Part shown: positions 1-9,766 of the stretch, in pieces | How positions within the stretch are numbered: the stretch's first letter is position 1 | Layout of the letters: every line of letters begins with the position of its first letter | NCBI GenBank assembly: GCA_006503535.1 | Contig: QYRS01000007.1 | Span: 496,001-560,000 of the forward strand | Source of the DNA: Arthrinium phaeospermum | Lineage: Eukaryota; Ascomycota; Sordariomycetes; Amphisphaeriales; Apiosporaceae | Direction: 5' to 3' | Length of the DNA stretch: 64,000 nt | Position numbers and translations under genes: made by a program | The notes under the pieces: model-generated | What the model saw: the letters and a program-made list of their open reading frames with translations, nothing else | Told to the model about the DNA's origin: nothing | Database searches by the model: none

Positions 1-380
1 TTGCAAGGAGAGAATTGAATACAAGGCATTGGCACGGCGTTAAGGACTTTACGGTCGAAGGATTGACTGCGGTATATAAGACATCTCACGAGCAAGTTAA
101 TGAAGCCAAGGGGCCATGCAACTGTTTTCAGACGATGATTCCAGCGCATATGAGGTCGGGGCAGTGTTGAAATACATCAATTATTTTTGAATGTTGAGGC
201 TTGACACCTCGTCTCCAGCATGTATTCCTATAGTACCTAATGAAACGAATTATTAACGACAGGGAATCCTAAACATTGCAGCCTTTTCTTGCTGCTGGCT
301 TGCAAAACAGATATGCCGCTGAACAAAAAGGAAAATTACGCTACACCGTCCGTAGCCGATTTTTACGATGCCGGGGTACA
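1..380. other. Intergenic, downstream of the BTB gene
   Basis: No coding frame with an ATG, splice sites or a recognisable motif was found here. It holds the 3-prime flank of the leftward BTB/Whi2-like gene. A gene lying mostly outside the window cannot be excluded. Confidence 0.5.
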
Positions 381-2228
381 TCAGCGCAGGCCAATGACAC
401 TCATCTCGAGGGTCCACACTCGTCGAATCCACACCTTCAGAGGTCCATCGACGCCCTCGACGTCCTCCAGGTCAACGCCTTCCCACCAACACCGCCTCGC
501 GGGCTTGCGCCAGAAGAGTAGGAGCTTTTGGGCCATGCCCACGGCGTTGCTGTTCATATCGTTTCCGCGGATGTCGCTGCGTAATCTAGCCAGGGCAAGA
601 CTGCACACCACAGCCTTGTTGGGCTCGCCGGCGCGATGACCCCAGCGATCGTCGTTGTTGAAGCCACTGTCACTTGTTAGTTAGAAGTCAGAAAGTCACA
701 ACGATGACTAGCAAGGTCAGCAGGCTTTTACTCACCCAGCAGTAAGCATCTCAATCAAGTGCGCCTCGGTAGTGCCGGGCTCATCGCTTCGCTTGAGGCC
801 AGAGAAGATACCGTCTTGCCTCAGCAAGGCTCGCGCCGCAGCTCTCTTGACTTCAATCATTTCCGCCTGGTTGATGTTTGCCCGGGGAGGAATGGCGTAG
901 AAGTCGAGGTCCTCACGCAATACAATGATACCAGCACGCTTGCTTCCATCATCTCTTGACCCCCCAAGGGAGTCGATGGGGATGGCACCGCCATCAGGAG
1001 AAGCATTGGGGGATGATTCATTCGGGATTGATTGAGCAACATTGCGGAAGAAGTCTAGCATATATTGTAGGGATGCAGGGTCATACTGAGATGGGAGGTT
1101 AGTGAAATGTACGTCGATATTTGACAGAAGATTGCGTGTTGTAGATGAGCGAGGCAAGCTCGCATTGGTCGGGCTCGTGACCAAACGGGAGGGGGATGTA
1201 CATGGGGTGAGTGTAGCAGTGGCTTGAGTAATAGGAACATCTTTCTGGGTACTAACATCGACTTGGACGGCGTCACCTTCGGCAAAGCCCCCATGTGCCC
1301 TTCTGGGAAGAGACCATTAGGGAAAAGAGACAGAAGGACAAACTCGGGAAGCGTTAGCAACTCATCCCTTGACAGGACGAAGCGGGTACCCCTAGATGCC
1401 ATGTCAGTCGAGTCGTTCGCAACCAGAACAAAGGATGTACCAACCGCAGGTCCATAGTAATTGTCTCATCGGCACCGACATCTGTACCGAGTATTAGCAG
1501 GGATATCAAAACAAGCAATTCATAGTTGTCCTACCTCCGATAGTGTTGATCGGCGGACCGCCTTGCTGGACTTGAGTAATAATACTCGACGCACCACCGG
1601 CGGCAGCCATTAGGTATGTAAATGAGAGGAGCGGGCTATATCCTTCTGTATAAGCGGGTGGCGGCTCGTTTGGATCGTCGCTTTTCTGGCCCGACGACTC
1701 TGGTTTGTTGTCTTGTGGAAGGGACCTTTTGGTCTCGGCGACTACGTCTTGGTAGGCGGCAGATGCGTGAGCAGCGGACGCAAGGGAGAGCGGGGGTACA
1801 GATGAACTGGTAGCGCGAGGAGCGTATGCGGGTGCTGCAGCGGAGGCCGAATGGGCAGTCGAAGGCGCAGGAGACTTCTCGGTTGACGGTAGCGACTCGA
1901 AATGTTCGTCGGCGAGATCTTCGGCCGATGCGTACTCGTAGAGATCGAAGAACGGCGGCGGAGCGGGCCGAGTATGTGGGATAGAGAGCGAAGCTGAGCC
2001 GGACGCCTCAGATGCGGGATACGGGTAGCGTGGAGGAGGCGAGCGCCCACGGCTTGGGTCGAGGTCTTGGATATCGTTGTCGTCTTCGAGTTCTTGTCTG
2101 TTGGCGGTATCCCTGTTCCCGGCTGGGGGATGGACAGCTATGATCCCGGTGGACACGGCCTGCCCGTTGATATCTTCCTGCAAGTCTGACAATTTGGCGG
2201 CTGGAGACGAGCTTTCGTCGAGCGACAC
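381..2228 (-). CDS. BTB/POZ-domain Whi2-like growth regulator (one frame break; start unresolved)
   Basis: Five exons on the minus strand: 1535-2228, 1445-1481, 1257-1391, 736-1085 and 381-666, joined at GT-AG introns. The N-terminal 230 residues are Pro/Ser/Ala-rich and low complexity. The BTB core follows, with landmarks DETITMDLRGTRFVLSRDE, LFPNGLFPEGHMG, GDAVQVD and YDPASLQYMLDFF. The C-terminal exon carries ARLRSDIRGNDM. Whi2-type BTB proteins work with Psr phosphatases in growth arrest and stress signalling; that role is inferred from family resemblance. Exon lengths sum to one base short of a whole number of codons, and the frame breaks between EGHMG and GFAEGDAV at a C5 run (1288-1292). 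The open frame extends to 2228 with only a GTG there and a stop further upstream, so the true ATG may sit in an unseen upstream exon or the N-terminus may be shorter. Confidence 0.75.
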
Positions 2229-3765
2229 GGTGGTGTGGCTGGGTTGCTGCTGAGGGTGTGAAGGAAGACCGGCTCAATCAACGCGAGGTCGCGATGCGGA
2301 TTGCATGAACAGCGGATGCAGGACAGGTAGAAGCTGCAGCTGATGTAGTCGTCGTTGAAAGAACCCGCAGGAAGCACCAGAGGTCTCGGTGATCAATTGA
2401 AACAGAGATGATATATCGTCCTATGCGATCATGAAGTTTGCGACTAAAGGTAGATTGACAGGAGGCTCTCCTTCCCAAGTTGGACCCCAGTTGAAGGAAG
2501 TTGCGGTTGCCCAGGTAAGGTTATTTCCCGAGTCAACAGCAAGCAAGTACCGCTACTGGGAAATTGGCCCGACAGGTACCTGCTTAATCCTGGTTCTTTG
2601 GGAGATGCTATTGAAACGCTTGGGCCCTTCGCTAATTGTCACTGGCCGCCTAACCGCCTGCCCGTGATTGCTGATTGCCCCAAGTCCACCTGCATTCACT
2701 CAACCACTGGAGTTTCAGGGGCATGTTTGTCACATTGATCATTGATTGACAAACCAAGACTCATGATAAGCCAATGCATTGCCAACATAAGATGTATATA
2801 TGCTATGTCAATGACCTCGAGAAGTCATGCTCTCTCTACCTGACTGGCTACTAAATTAATTGAAAAAACAAAAAACAAAAAAAAAAAACCCCCATCTGCT
2901 GCCTAATAGCAGGCTTGCTGAAAATCGATGAGATTAGGTATATTAACCAGGCTCACGATGGGTCTGCTGCCTCAGGGCTATCCTAGAGAGGAGGAGTCTG
3001 TGTTGCTTGATCTAGAAGTAGCTTATATTCGGCGCCATCCCAGAGCTTGGGACTGTCCGATAATCCTTGCTATAGGCTGAAGCTGAAAATATGCCCCATT
3101 CGCGGCTGATCACCCTGGATACGACTGATGCTGCCATCGTCGAGGGCAAAACGGGCACCCGGCAGGTTGCAGACACCAGTGTCCGTATGTCTGAGCCGGC
3201 GCTGCGGCTGTGGCCAGCCCAGATCCACGTACGCCGTACGCCGGGATCGTCCGGGCCGCGACCTGGTGCATATTGCATTATAGCGGCTATGGGCGGCCAA
3301 ACGTGTGCTATTAAACTGTTCTGTTGAGGTCCTCTAGACGCCGTCTTCTGGCGGCCACGATTTCCCCTGCCCAAAGATGCCAAACTGGGAGATTATGCGT
3401 CTGCCTAGTGTCAGACAACCACGGAAGCATCTATCCACTTCATTCGATGCTTAGTACCGGTTTTCATCATTCCCTTCCGATATACATGTGTCTTTATGTT
3501 GTTTTGGGAGCCGTGTGATCCGACGATACACAGCAAAGTCAGCGTCCATGCAAAACTCCAGCAACGAAAGCTTGTCTTGTTGAGGATCAACCCAGATTAT
3601 CAGATATCCAGGCGCAAAGGGTATATCGCATATTAACGGCGCGTAAAGCACCAGATCTAGTCTAATATCCATGAATTATGAAGACCAACTAGGTAGACAG
3701 ACCATATAGTACATTGTATAATACATGTGATACCCACCTTACAAGTCCTCTGTATGGACCACTGC
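2229..3765. other. Intergenic between BTB gene and COQ3
   Basis: Contains the 5-prime flank of the BTB gene and the 3-prime flank of COQ3. An A-rich tract sits at about 2864-2888. Open stretches exist on both strands (for example 3012-3383 minus), but they lack ATG starts, splice logic or known motifs. I see no supported gene. Confidence 0.5.
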
Positions 3766-4755
3766 CTACGACTCTTCGGCCGCCTTCCTGACCGCGAAGA
3801 AGTAGTTGCCCACCTTCTCGCTCCCCCGCACCTCGCGCCATCCTACGCCCGGCACGTAGATGACGCCCATGCACCGGGGCTCGGCCCACTGCCCGGACCG
3901 CCCGGCCATGAAGTGGCCCCGGAGCTCCTCCTCGTTGACGTACTTCTGCCAGTCGTGCGTCCCGCGCGGCACGATGCGCAGCACGTCCTCGGCCATGAGG
4001 TTCGTCGTGAACCAGCTGAGCCACGTGCGCGCGATGGTGCTCATGACGAGCCAGCCGCCGGGCTTGACGAAGGGCGCGCACTGGTCCAGGAACTGCGCCG
4101 GGCTCGACACGTGCTCGAGCACCTCGAACACCGAGACCACGTCGTACTGAGGCTGCTGTGGCTGCTGCTGCTGGGGGTTTTGTTTGGATATGGTGGCCGC
4201 GAGCTGCTCGATCGGCGTGTTGAGGTACTGCAACTTGTTGCGCAGGGACGGGTCGCGGCGCGCGTGGCCCCGCGCTATGTTCAGCACCTCGGGAGACGGG
4301 TCGATGGCCGTCACGGACTTGGTGCCCGGCAGCCGCGCCGCGGACTCGGCGAAGATGCCGCCTCCGCAGCCGATATCGAGGTAGGTAAGCCCTGTGGTGG
4401 CAGGGGCGTCGAGGACCGAGTTGCGACACATGCGAATGAAGTCATGTCGCAGAGGGTTCATGAGGTGGAGGATGCGCGAGGGCCCGTAGGGGTCCCACCA
4501 CGAGGAGGCGAGAGCGTTAAAGTGGGAGACTTCATCGGGAGACACGGTGGTGAAGTTCGGATCGGACGTCGATTGGTGGGCATTGTCGGATAGTGAGCCG
4601 GAGTCTGTCGAGGAGAAGGGTCTGCAGCAGTTTCGGTTGGCTAGGTAAGGCGTCGTATACCGGCCAGTGACAAAACTTTCAGGGCGACGCCGAAGAGCAG
4701 GCGTCAGGCCACTAAGCCGCCGAAGCAGCAGAGCGGTTGACGGACGCGCCACCAT
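3766..4755 (-). CDS. COQ3: Ubiquinone biosynthesis O-methyltransferase, mitochondrial
   Basis: Single-exon gene of 329 residues starting at ATG 4755. It catalyses the two SAM-dependent O-methylations of the polyprenyl-benzoate ring in coenzyme Q synthesis, on the matrix face of the inner mitochondrial membrane in the CoQ synthome. The first 50 residues are Arg/Ser/Leu-rich and nearly free of acidic residues, as expected of a mitochondrial presequence. The SAM-binding motif LDIGCGGG is at about residues 126-133, preceded by the family segment WWDPYGPSRILHLMNPLR and followed by FEVLEHV and GGWLVMSTI. A Gln/Pro-rich insert (about residues 190-202, from CTG-type repeats) interrupts the Rossmann fold and is probably a surface loop. 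It is divergent from RIB3, with about 700 bases between the starts. Confidence 0.95.
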   Translation of the reverse strand: MVARPSTALLLRRLSGLTPALRRRPESFVTGRYTTPYLANRNCCRPFSSTDSGSLSDNAHQSTSDPNFTTVSPDEVSHFNALASSWWDPYGPSRILHLMNPLRHDFIRMCRNSVLDAPATTGLTYLDIGCGGGIFAESAARLPGTKSVTAIDPSPEVLNIARGHARRDPSLRNKLQYLNTPIEQLAATISKQNPQQQQPQQPQYDVVSVFEVLEHVSSPAQFLDQCAPFVKPGGWLVMSTIARTWLSWFTTNLMAEDVLRIVPRGTHDWQKYVNEEELRGHFMAGRSGQWAEPRCMGVIYVPGVGWREVRGSEKVGNYFFAVRKAAEES

Positions 4756-5454
4756 TGTGTGTACTCGAAAAAAAAAAGCCCTCCTACTGCTTCTATCCTA
4801 CCCCACAGCCTTGTTCCTGGCCTCTGGGCTCGGATAAAGGTATAGTTGCGGTGGTCCGAACGGCTCGGGATCTCGTATGGCGAATTTGAGGTCGTATTCG
4901 GCGTTTCGATCGAGGCGCTCGGTGTATCGGCGATGCAAGAGCCGCCCGTAGCCTCCGAGACGGCATTCTTCAGTGTTTAGTCAGCCCGCTAAACAGTTGC
5001 ATGTCAGCATGTGTCATGCGGTTCCAGGGAGCGCATAAGCAATGTTTTAGCGCATTGGCCAGCTGTAAGGGGTCCATTCCAGCGGCACCACCCCGCCAAT
5101 GTCTTTGGACAGACATTGGGGAGTGCAAGAAAAGTTCTAGAACTCAATTCGATATGCACATAGAAGTCTCCTGAAATAGGCCAGTGAAGTCGCTGAGTCA
5201 TTGCTGAGAAGAATAATTAAGAAGATCATCAAGACAGTTGGTTTCATCCGGTTCCAAGCTGGAGGTTTCTCATATCTAAACACGTCTACGCCGGAGTTGC
5301 CGCAGTCACTTGGACATCGTCTGTCGCAATTGACATCTGACTCCCGCTACCCCTCCGTCCAGTATTTTAGTTGTCCAGAGCCGCCGTTGGCCGGAGCATC
5401 TTCGAACTCTTTCCTGTAAATCTTAATATTTTCACCCAGCCAACTATCTTCAAT
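4756..5454. promoter_or_regulatory. Divergent promoter region of COQ3 and RIB3
   Basis: A 699-base gap between two genes transcribed away from each other must hold both promoters. An A-rich stretch lies just upstream of the COQ3 ATG. No specific factor site was assigned with confidence. Confidence 0.5.
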
Positions 5455-6215
5455 ATGCCTTCCGCAGAAATCGAGAAGAGTCAATTCGACTCTATACCCG
5501 ACACAATTGCCGCTTTCCGTACGTCCCCAGCTTCCCGTCTTTCCCTCCAGGATCCCTGGCTAAGTGCTAATCCGACGCAGGCAATGGCGAATTCATAGTA
5601 GTCCTCGACGACCCGTCGCGCGAAAACGAAGGCGACCTTATCATATCCGCGAAGTCCGTGACGACAGAACAGATGGCATTCATGATCCGCTATTCCTCGG
5701 GCTACGTTTGCGCGCCAATGCCGGGCAAACTATGCGACGCCCTCGAGCTCCCCCAAATGGTCACCAACAACCAAGACGTCAAGGGCACTGCTTACACCCT
5801 GACCGTCGACGGGGCAGACGAGAGCATAACCACGGGAATCAGTGCCCACGACCGGGCCCTAACGTGCCGCACGCTGGCGGACGCGAAGGCCACCCCTGCG
5901 AGTTTCCGAAGACCTGGTCATGTGCTGCCACTGAGAGCTCGCGACGGCGGCGTTCGCGTGAGGAGGGGTCACACAGAGGCGGCTGTGGATTTCTGCAGGC
6001 TGGCTGGTGTCGGAGAGGTGGCGGCCATTTGTGAAATGGTCGAAGATGGAGAAGAGGTGCCCGGAAGAGCGATACGACAGGCACCGGGCATGATGAGGGC
6101 AGAGGGTTGCATCAAGTTCGCAAAGACTTGGGGCTTGAAGGTCTGTACCATTGAGGACCTGGTAACACATATCGAAAAGACCGAGGGCAAATACGAGGTC
6201 AATGGCAGCTCATAG
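5455..6215 (+). CDS. RIB3: 3,4-dihydroxy-2-butanone 4-phosphate synthase (riboflavin biosynthesis)
   Basis: Two exons (5455-5518 and 5581-6215) around a 62-base intron with a CTAAT branch site; 232 residues. It converts ribulose 5-phosphate to 3,4-dihydroxy-2-butanone 4-phosphate and formate, supplying the four-carbon unit for the lumazine precursor of riboflavin. Family signatures are intact: the acidic loop DDPSRENEGDL near the N-terminus, the phosphate/substrate segment ITTGISAHDRA, and RPGHVLPLRA followed by RRGHTEAAVDF, with a C-terminal WGLKVCTIEDLV. Length matches the stand-alone fungal enzyme and there is no fused GTP cyclohydrolase II domain. The next gene on the same strand is riboflavin kinase, a later step of the same pathway. 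Confidence 0.95.
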
Positions 6216-7101
6216 ACCAATCACTGGCTTTGGTATATGACCCTGGCATACGTCGGAGATCTTGCAGATCAGCCGAACATGTTCCTGGAGCAAGCCATAT
6301 TTTTGGAGCAATATACTCCAAATACGGCATCCTGCCTGGAGTAGAAGATCCTATACTGGACATCTCCTATCATGGTTTCCTATTTCAAAGAGAGAATCGC
6401 CACATGGCCAGCATACTACATAGGAGGATAGACAAAAGGGGTGCGATTTTGCGTGCGACCTCCGGAGATCATTCAAGTGTTATTTTTTTTTTTTTTTGAA
6501 CATACCAATATCTGTCTATAATTGTACCTATACTTCAAGGATTCCTCGATGGTTTACTGATAGGGCCGTAGGTGACCTTCAATAGAACGGCCCCCCTATG
6601 AACGACTGGGGGCATATAACAACAATTGACTTCCATGTCAACGAACCAAGGTTTCGAGTCCAAGCCCAAAGTTTACCTGGAATAAGTACTTCCTGAAGTC
6701 GCCCAAATTGCAATGGGATCAAGAACGCATCGTGAACAAATGGGAATACAGTTGCCTTTGCATACCAGCAGCGCGGCTATCACTGACCCACAGCGGGAAG
6801 CAGATGAACCGTATTGTCGCAAGACCCTCCTGGGGGCAGATAAGCAATTGCCCCTCAATTCCATGTTGTCATTCTAGAAACCCCCACTAAACTTGCATGC
6901 GTCTCCGATACGGTTGGTGATATAATAAACTTGCTTACAAAGTCGAGCCCAGCCAGAGTCATTTTTACCAAATATAATAGATTTCCTTGTCCTTTTGCCA
7001 ATTTCCACACTCGCTTACCCAACGCCGAACCTCATGCGCATTGAATAGCGACCACAAATCAACACCGAGCACTGCATCGACTACCCAAGCAGTCAGACAC
7101 C
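6216..7101. other. Intergenic between RIB3 and FMN1
   Basis: RIB3 3-prime flank and FMN1 promoter. It includes a run of about 15 T residues at 6483-6497. No convincing gene seen on either strand. Confidence 0.5.
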
Positions 7102-7799
7102 ATGGCGGAAGCACCAACAACAACAGCGGAGCGGCCTCGCATAGTCTACTCCGATAATGGCCCTGAGGCGCCATACCCGCTTCAGATGGAGGGTGAAGTG
7201 ATATCAGGCTTCGGCCGTGGCTCCAAAGAGGTGTGTGCGCCCTTACGCGCGAACCTGCAGCCAGCATGATCGCAAACAGTCCAGCAGCAAAGCTAACCAA
7301 CGCCTCCGCGCAACCACCACAGCTCGGCATCCCCACCGCCAACCTGCCCGTCGACGAGGCGCAAATATCGTGGATCGCCAACATAACCTCGGGCGTCTAC
7401 TTCGGCTACGCCGCGCTCCAGCTGCCCGCCAGCCATCCCGACATTCCCTCCGCCGCCGCGTCGAGTACCAACGGCGACTCGCCCAAGAAATACCACATCT
7501 TTCCCATGGTCATGTCGATAGGCTACAACCCGTTCTACAAGAACAGCAAGCGGTCGGCCGAGGTGCACATCTTGCACAAGTTCGCGCAGGACTTCTACGG
7601 GGCGCCCATGCGCCTGCTGCTGCTGGGCTTCGTGCGCGAGGAAAAGAACTACGCCGGCGTCGAGGCCCTCATCGAGGACATCAATATTGACTGCGAGGTT
7701 GCGCGCCGCAGCCTCGACCGAGCGGCCTGGATGCCGCGCGAGGGCGTCGTGGGCATGGGCCAGGGCACGCTGGACGGGAGCTGGTTGGTCCGGGAGTGA
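7102..7799 (+). CDS. FMN1: Riboflavin kinase
   Basis: Two exons (7102-7230 and 7323-7799) around a 92-base intron; 201 residues. It phosphorylates riboflavin to FMN using ATP. The signature GFGRGSKELGIPTANLP (about residues 36-52) is formed exactly across the splice junction, which supports the intron call. It is followed by SGVYFGYA, the conserved MVMSIGYNPFYKN, and EVHILHKF plus DFYGAPM, the usual flavokinase order. No FAD synthetase domain is fused, as expected for a eukaryotic monofunctional kinase. The start ATG 7102 gives the usual short acidic N-terminus. Confidence 0.95.
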
Positions 7800-7834
7800 C
7801 GATGCAGCGTGATTATATAGACCATTGGGGGAAC

Positions 7835-7853
7835 GAAGAAGAAGAAGAAGAAG
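7835..7853 (+). repeat. (GAA)n microsatellite in the FMN1 3-prime flank
   Basis: About six uninterrupted GAA units just after the FMN1 stop codon. Confidence 0.85.
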
Positions 7854-8647
7854 CAACAGCGAAATATATTGAAATTTAACAATCAGACTATGATATATAA
7901 TATAGACGCCCAGATATCGTGTGGATATCGTGTCTCAAGATGAAGTTCCTTCGCTTGGGGACCCCTTTGCAATCTCGCCCCTGAAAGCCAGCTATGGTTT
8001 CCTATGTGAACCTGACAACAAACCGGATAAGGAAATTCGATATACCATTTCCCCAGAAGTACATGCTCATTCTCGGTTACGGCTAAATTCCTTGCTCGAT
8101 GGGCATGTGATACTAGTCTTGTGTCCTCAATCGCGAAGCCATGCCTCCTGCGGGAGCGCATTGGCCAGTGGCCTCCCCTCTGGACCTTCGATGTTCTCCG
8201 TGTCCAGATTGTATATCTCCAGGATGTCTTTGTATTTTCTACCTGAGTGGCCGTATTCATTCAAGTCGCCGAAATGGACCTCATGGTCCTCGCGGACCTC
8301 GCCGCCCTCTTCGTTACTACCCGAACATGGATCCTCTTCCCCGTCACGAAGCCCCAACAGGCTCGCTCCCCTTGGTATAATCCCGGTGCCTCGCTCCCTT
8401 CATCCTTCAGTACGTGATCTGCCGCAGCTTGAACCAGAATAAGGGGGTTAACGCTCGACAGTAGACAACAATGGCCTATCCGCTCGACAAGCTTCAGGTG
8501 AACCAGGGACTGCAGAACCTTCCACACCCTTTCACCCACCACCCGAACGCAACTTTGAGCAGGTAGCGGGCCTTCCACGTCCAATACTTAAGCCCAATAG
8601 GCCCAGAACCCCCTAAGAGGTAGTAGCATCATTAGAAGAACAACATG

Positions 8648-8778
8648 CGGTGGTTGGCCTAATGGAAAAACAAGCGCTCAGGTGTGGATGCCCGTGCCCA
8701 CAACCGCCTCAATATACTTTTTGCTCTTTTTCTCTCCTGAGCAGGTTTCTGGTTCGAGTCCCGTAAAGAGCAACTTAT
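8648..8778 (+). pseudogene. Degenerate tRNA-like element (A-box and B-box present)
   Basis: An A-box-like TGGCCTAATGG (8655-8665) and a good B-box GGTTCGAGTCC (8751-8761) are spaced as in an intron-containing tRNA gene. GCTCAGG and CCTGAGC between them can pair. The seven bases before the A-box do not pair with AAAGAGC after the T-arm, and the T-stem has mismatches, so no proper cloverleaf forms. Best read as a tRNA relic or a Pol III fragment; tRNA-Leu or tRNA-Arg ancestry is possible but not shown. Confidence 0.3.
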
Positions 8779-9766
8779 ATGTCTTGAGTCCTTTGGAAAA
8801 TGACTCTGACAATTTATCGTGAGGCTATGCGAGTGTACCTAGGGCTGTTGAGCCCCTCGCCTACAAGCATGGGTACGGAGGTCCAGCGTGCGCGTCTGGA
8901 CGAGCTCAGTCATCGTCTCATGGACTTTCGGCCCTTGTGTCGCTGATGTCTCTACGACTCAGCAACTAAAGATACACACGGAAGAGACAAGCATCATCAC
9001 GGGCGTGCCAACGGCTAGAAGCTGATCGCCCAAAAGGCATCGAAGCGCATCGAAAACACGCAAGGGGGATCCCATGCTTCCGCCCCTAACCCATTGACGA
9101 CTCGAATGTCGTGGAGAAGCGTTAAAAGGGGGCCAAGGTCTCCGTGTCGAGGCCGGGGTATGTATGGGACAGATCAACCACTGGAGTAGGCATGAGGCTG
9201 GCATCATCCACTCTTAATCCAAGGACAATAGAGGCTTGGACGGGCAAGGCACACAGTACCGGGACCATCCGAGAGGATTTCTCCCCAAGCGGGCATTTAC
9301 GTCGCAGGAGTGTCCAACGCGATGTCCCTAATTAGCTGATTGGGTTCAGAGCCAAGGGCGTCCCGTCTAGAGCAGGTAACCTGACGCTACTGCGAGACGG
9401 AGAGAGAAGCCGGGCATGATCACGCGAAAGAACTTTCCGAAGGGCTAGCAAGCCCATCTGTTCCCAGTCATGTATGTACCAAGTGCATTTTTTGGACATT
9501 TACTACTCTAGAACAGGCAACGCACCGGGTATAGGCCATGCTCTGATCGTTACTTATGAACCGGCATGGTAAAACAAAACAGTTAAGCGCGCAATTGACC
9601 AGCTCCCAAATGTGGGAGAAGAGCTCTTGAATTCCTCGAGCCCTATTCCAAAAGAACGCCGCCGCCCATGCATGTGTGTATCGTCCCAATCATCAAGAAC
9701 CCACGGGAAATATATGTGAAATCTATGTCGCGTATGTCGGCCAGTTTGCTTCCTTCCCCATAATTA

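Larger units (their letters stand above)
7800..9766. other. Intergenic between FMN1 and the AcuK/ERT1 gene
   Basis: About 2 kb without a supported protein gene. An open minus-strand stretch at 8127-8357 is acidic and protein-like but has no ATG or clear partner exon. A degenerate tRNA-like element lies at about 8648-8778. Confidence 0.45.

Noticed and set aside
3012..3383. 123-codon minus-strand open frame
   Set aside because: No motif, no clear ATG context; falls between two well-supported genes on the same strand.
3727..4593. 288-codon plus-strand open frame
   Set aside because: Antisense to COQ3, which has full family motifs; low-complexity composition.
8127..8357. Acidic minus-strand frame ending QEAWLRD
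   Set aside because: Looks somewhat protein-like but lacks a start codon and a partner exon, and I recognise no family.
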